A DNA stretch of 64,000 bases from positions 3,221,192 through 3,285,191 of the forward strand of contig NZ_CM001437.1 of the NCBI RefSeq assembly GCF_000243275.1, read 5' to 3'. The translations under genes and the position numbers were made by a program. The stretch's first letter is position 1. Each line of letters starts with the position of its first letter. Shown one piece after another: positions 61,054 to 64,000 of the stretch. The stretch is from Myroides odoratus DSM 2801 (GTDB lineage Bacteria > Bacteroidota > Bacteroidia > Flavobacteriales > Flavobacteriaceae). The notes below the pieces were generated by a model. It searched no databases. It saw nothing but the letters and a program-made list of their open reading frames with translations, and was not told the origin of the DNA.

Positions 61054-62037
61054 ATGAAAGAAAGTAAAGCACCAATCCGAAATAATTGGACGGCTGAAGA
61101 AATACAAGAAATCTATGATTTACCGATTATGGAGTTGGTGTATCAAGCCGCAACTGTACACAGGCAATATCACAATCCACTTGAAGTTCAGGTTAGTACT
61201 TTGCTTTCCATAAAAACAGGAGGGTGTCCAGAAGATTGTTCCTATTGTGGGCAAGCGGCTCGTTATCATACCGATATTAAAGTACAGCGATTATTGCCTT
61301 TAGAAACTGTTTTAACCCATGCTAAAAAAGCCAAAGCCAATGGATCCTCTCGTTTTTGTATGGCTGCAGCATGGCGTGAGGTTCGCGATAACCGAGACTT
61401 TGATAAAGTCATTGACATGGTAAAAGGAGTGAATGCTTTAGATATGGAGGTTTGTTGTACGCTGGGCATGTTGACAGACAATCAGGCAAAGCGTTTACAA
61501 GAAGCGGGGTTATATGCCTATAATCACAACATAGATACGTCTGAAAATCATTATAAGGATATAATCTCTACTCGAACGTTTGATCAACGTTTAAATACGA
61601 TTAACTCCGTGCGTAAAGCGGGAATTACCGTATGTTCTGGTGGTATTATTGGTCTTGGAGAAACAAATGAAGATCGTATTTCAATGCTATTAACTTTAGC
61701 AACGATGGACAAACATCCAGAATCTGTTCCGATTAATGCATTAGCTCGTGTAAAAGGAACCCCTATGGAAGATATGCCGAAAACAGATATTTGGGAGATG
61801 GTGCGCATGATTGCTACCACGCGTATTGTTATACCCACCACGATGGTTCGCTTAAGTGCGGGGCGTTTAGAAATGAATGAAGCAGAACAAGGTTGGTGTT
61901 TTTTAGCTGGTGCAAACTCTATTTTTGCGGGAGAAGAAGAAACTTTACTCGTTACACCGAATCCATCGTTGAGGGAAGACCAACAATTATTTCAAAAATT
62001 AGGACTTAAGCCGAAGGTTTTAGCAGAAAAAAAGTAG
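61054..62037 (+). CDS. bioB: Biotin synthase
   Basis: Radical-SAM enzyme that inserts sulfur into dethiobiotin. The 327-residue protein has the radical-SAM cysteines in CPEDCSYCGQ (C59, C63, C66). It also has the auxiliary [2Fe-2S] site ligands in SRFCMAAAWR (about 100) and EVCCTLGML (about 132), and the ETNEDRISMLLTLA and RLSAGRLEM blocks (about 205 and 267). It is monocistronic with a strong terminator; no other bio genes lie in the window. Confidence 0.96.
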   Translation: MKESKAPIRNNWTAEEIQEIYDLPIMELVYQAATVHRQYHNPLEVQVSTLLSIKTGGCPEDCSYCGQAARYHTDIKVQRLLPLETVLTHAKKAKANGSSRFCMAAAWREVRDNRDFDKVIDMVKGVNALDMEVCCTLGMLTDNQAKRLQEAGLYAYNHNIDTSENHYKDIISTRTFDQRLNTINSVRKAGITVCSGGIIGLGETNEDRISMLLTLATMDKHPESVPINALARVKGTPMEDMPKTDIWEMVRMIATTRIVIPTTMVRLSAGRLEMNEAEQGWCFLAGANSIFAGEEETLLVTPNPSLREDQQLFQKLGLKPKVLAEKK

Positions 62038-62064
62038 TAGAAAAAGTATAAGTACATAATTATA

Positions 62065-62104
62065 AAAAAAGTTCCTATTTTTTTAAAAAAATAGGAACTT
62101 TTTT
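62065..62104 (+). terminator. Terminator after bioB
   Basis: A 40-bp perfect palindrome (arms 62065-62084 and 62085-62104) with GTTCCTA core and long A/T runs. Confidence 0.9.
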
Positions 62105-62648
62105 GTTTCCCATGGAATTGGTAGTTTTTAGTAAAATATTCTAAACATTATTTAGATTGATTTAAAGGAATTAAGGTAAGATTAGGCTAAGGTTATGAAA
62201 TATTTATCTTGAGACAGTGTAAAAAATAAACGGACTAAAAAAGATACAGTATGTTAATATAATGATAATATTTGGCTTTTTCTTAGATAATCAATAGGTA
62301 AATATTTGATTTTAAGTCTGCTGAGATTTTGAGAAATTGCTCCACTCTAAATATCGGCAAAGTATTGTAAATACTGATGATATTTGTCATTTTTGCCCCT
62401 CCATTTATCCGATACTTTTGTGACTAGTTAATAAGTAATAAAGACGTCTTTTTAAAATTTAATTTATTGTTTTAACTATTATTCTTAAACATACATGCTT
62501 AATTAGGTTAAAATGTGAGTATGCATGTAAATATTAATAAAAAAATCTTTTTTTAGATTTTTTTTAGTAAATTAGATACGATGTAAAAAAGTAGTTTAAA
62601 ACAAAAAATTAAAAGTAACTGTTGTTTAACCCCTTAATAGACTATGTT
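62105..62648. other. Long A+T-rich spacer, possible structured leader
   Basis: About 540 bp with no credible gene. A promoter-like pair occurs at 62393-62395 (TTG) and 62413-62420 (TACTTTTG) with a 17-base spacer. Downstream are TACATGC/GCATGTA arms (62492-62498 with 62523-62529) and a weak A/T hairpin with T run (62541-62562). It could be the 230-base leader of the lipoprotein gene or a separate short RNA. Confidence 0.4.
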
Positions 62649-63095
62649 ATGAAAAAAGTTTTAAAATGGACAATGGCTGTCATGATTGCAGCTAGTCTTG
62701 GATCGCTATTAATTAGTTGTAGCAAAGAAGATGGTAGCAATGAAATCGAAACAAAGTCGATTAAATTGGTGAAGGAGGATAATTTGGAAAAGAATTGGAT
62801 TGCCGCTCATTTTGTTTTTGATGAGTCGTGTAAAGGAGCAAAAAAGTTGGCGTATCAACTTTCATCTGTACACATTACACTCAAAGACAATAAGTTTACA
62901 GCTGTGGATAAGTACAGCTTGGGTGAAGATCAAGGTTCTTGGGTATTAGAAGGTAATTTAATTAAAATGTCTAGTACAAGTTTGGGTGAAAATTTTCAAT
63001 TTAGAATCAAAGAATTGAAAAATAACGAATTGATTGTTGAGGTGCTAAACCATGACGATTTAAAAGAAATTGAATTGGTCTCTTTTGACAAATAA
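62649..63095 (+). CDS. Small lipocalin-like lipoprotein
   Basis: A 148-residue predicted lipoprotein from the ATG at 62649: signal helix and lipobox LISC (Cys near residue 24). An in-frame TTG start at 62622 would add nine residues ahead of a normal signal sequence and is not used. The mature part has about eight strands with TLKDNKFTAVDKYSLGEDQGSWVLEGNLIKMSS-like lipocalin-type spacing, similar to small lipocalin-like proteins of Bacteroidota. The ligand is unknown. Confidence 0.72.
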   Translation: MKKVLKWTMAVMIAASLGSLLISCSKEDGSNEIETKSIKLVKEDNLEKNWIAAHFVFDESCKGAKKLAYQLSSVHITLKDNKFTAVDKYSLGEDQGSWVLEGNLIKMSSTSLGENFQFRIKELKNNELIVEVLNHDDLKEIELVSFDK

Positions 63096-63159
63096 AATTG
63101 TAAAAAAGTGTTGTGAGGATATCGAATGCTTTTGTATGTTTACATAAAGAAATAATGCT

Positions 63160-63807
63160 ATGGATACAAACTATTTTATCGTTCGCAACAGTGAAAAACA
63201 AGGGCCTTATGCAAAGAGTGAATTAGTCAATATTGGTATTACTGCTCAAACATTAGTATGGTATGAAGGCTTAGCCAATTGGACAGAAGCACGCTATATA
63301 GAAGATTTGCAAGATATCTTTCAGTATAAACCGATGCACGTACAAGGAGAGAATGCTGCCCAAGTATATGAAGAAAGAATAGGTAATGTTGTTTATCATG
63401 CAGATAAAATGCGCGTTACGCTCCTTACACCTCAAGGTGAAATTTATTATGAGTATGCTAATTTTGGTGATCGATTTGTTGCTTTGATATTGGATCGATT
63501 GATTTGTTTAGTTGCTAGTATCATTCCCCTAGTGGGCCCTTGGTTGTATTATGCTATTCTGCATTCAAGTGAAGGACAAGCAACAGTGGGACAACGAGCA
63601 ATGAATATCCGATGCTTGAGCATGGAAGGGAATTCAATAGATTTCGGACAAGCAACAGGGCGTTTCTTTATGTCGATTGTTTCGAGTATGATATTCTGTA
63701 TTGGTTATCTCTTGTTCTTTGGAAATGACAAAAAGCAAACCTTGCATGATAGCGTTGCTAAAACAATAGTTGTAAAGGAGATAGGAAGAAAAAAATACAA
63801 TTTCTAA
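63160..63807 (+). CDS. RDD-family membrane protein with GYF_2 domain
   Basis: A 215-residue protein. Residues about 1-52 form a GYF_2/DUF4339 domain (YFIVRNSEKQGPYAKSELVN...LVWYEGLANWTEARY). Residues about 95-205 form an RDD membrane domain: NFGDRFVALILDRLICLVASI with the family Arg and Asp, then GQRAMNIRCLSMEGN and a final membrane helix. RDD proteins are small transporters or membrane accessories of largely unknown function. It follows the lipoprotein gene by 64 bases and ends at a strong terminator. Confidence 0.87.
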   Translation: MDTNYFIVRNSEKQGPYAKSELVNIGITAQTLVWYEGLANWTEARYIEDLQDIFQYKPMHVQGENAAQVYEERIGNVVYHADKMRVTLLTPQGEIYYEYANFGDRFVALILDRLICLVASIIPLVGPWLYYAILHSSEGQATVGQRAMNIRCLSMEGNSIDFGQATGRFFMSIVSSMIFCIGYLLFFGNDKKQTLHDSVAKTIVVKEIGRKKYNF

Positions 63808-63821
63808 AAAAGAATAAAAAC

Positions 63822-63848
63822 AAAAGCTAGCGAGATCCGCTAGCTTTT
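63822..63848 (+). terminator. Terminator after the RDD gene
   Basis: An 11-bp perfect stem (63822-63832 with 63838-63848), AGATC loop, T run. Confidence 0.92.
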
Positions 63849-63894
63849 TTTATGCCTTTTGTGTACTTTGGTAAGGAATGTCAAGATACAGTAG

Positions 63895-63974
63895 TACATT
63901 TGTACGATTCAACGTATAATTATTCCTGTTGAGTTATTTATCTCAACGATTCGGTAAAAAGTCACTTACTTTTG
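63895..63974 (+). promoter_or_regulatory. Promoter boxes and leader hairpin of the next gene
   Basis: Two exact -7 boxes, TACATTTG (63895-63902) and TACTTTTG (63967-63974), surround a GTTGAG/CTCAAC hairpin (63928-63933 with 63942-63947). Either could serve the ATG at 63984. Confidence 0.45.
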
Positions 63975-63983
63975 ATAACAAAT

Positions 63984-64000
63984 ATGGAAAGAAAGGTAGA
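63984..64000 (+). CDS. Possible start of a gene cut by the window end
   Basis: An ATG followed by four or five open codons (MERKV) after two promoter-like boxes. Too short to identify. Confidence 0.3.

Noticed and set aside
62622..62648. TTG start nine codons upstream of the lipoprotein ATG
   Set aside because: The ATG at 62649 gives a standard lysine-led signal peptide; the extension adds nothing recognisable.

Overview
The window comes from a low-GC member of the Bacteroidota, almost certainly family Flavobacteriaceae and perhaps Myroides or a close relative. The genus is my inference. The evidence is the A+T-rich sequence, more than a dozen promoter boxes of the Bacteroidota form TTG-N17..23-TANNTTTG, no clear Shine-Dalgarno tracts, and marker families such as a Bacteroidota-type LptD, BshA, a DUF4369 lipoprotein, a PorE-like OmpA protein and a 390-residue PurM. 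Most of it is chromosomal housekeeping DNA in short operons separated by clear intrinsic terminators.

Layout. 1-2008: end of a substrate-binding protein, a membrane transglutaminase and a DUF423 protein. 2052-5181: lipoprotein, purine permease and a quinone-oxidoreductase-like enzyme. 5359-10411: uvrA, a LOG-family gene and convergent rlmD. 10833-14078: glycolytic operon pfkA-gap-GlcNAc kinase-mgsA. 14187-22247: envelope block (ridA, lptD, amidase, mlaD) followed by a two-gene iron-sulfur electron-transfer module. 22625-29873: GH3/serine-hydrolase fusion, bshA, and an AraC-ankyrin-amidohydrolase cluster. 29954-37746: DUF2853, menD, glutathione peroxidase, PorE-like protein, serine hydrolase, and an overlapping pair of envelope genes. 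38226-41664: an unknown lipoprotein and a small decayed island downstream of tRNA-Ala. 41678-48788: FMN reductase, META protein, pyrR-pyrB, rnz, pdxH, Smr protein and two unknown genes. 48892-54646: lipoprotein, sugar transporter, a repeat-rich spacer, a Crp/DinB pair and a cysteine desulfurase. 54796-64000: purM-ruvX, mqo, catalase with a divergent or neighbouring Crp/Fnr gene, a hairpin-rich spacer, bioB, a lipoprotein and an RDD protein.

Most notable observations. (1) A 2.3-kb remnant lies between two copies of AAGTGGAGAAG, one of which is the 3' end of tRNA-Ala(GGC). Its tyrosine recombinase carries an amber codon exactly where the nucleophilic tyrosine should be, and each copy of the repeat is followed by its own terminator hairpin. 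(2) The spacer 60483-61053 holds a complete small-RNA-like unit (promoter, hairpin, linker, terminator) and two other perfect inverted repeats. (3) A dispersed repeat with a 52-nt core (47/52 identical) lies in opposite orientations at 52037 and 58064, accompanied by heptamer arrays at both sites. No CRISPR array, rRNA gene, intact insertion sequence or recognised defence system was found.
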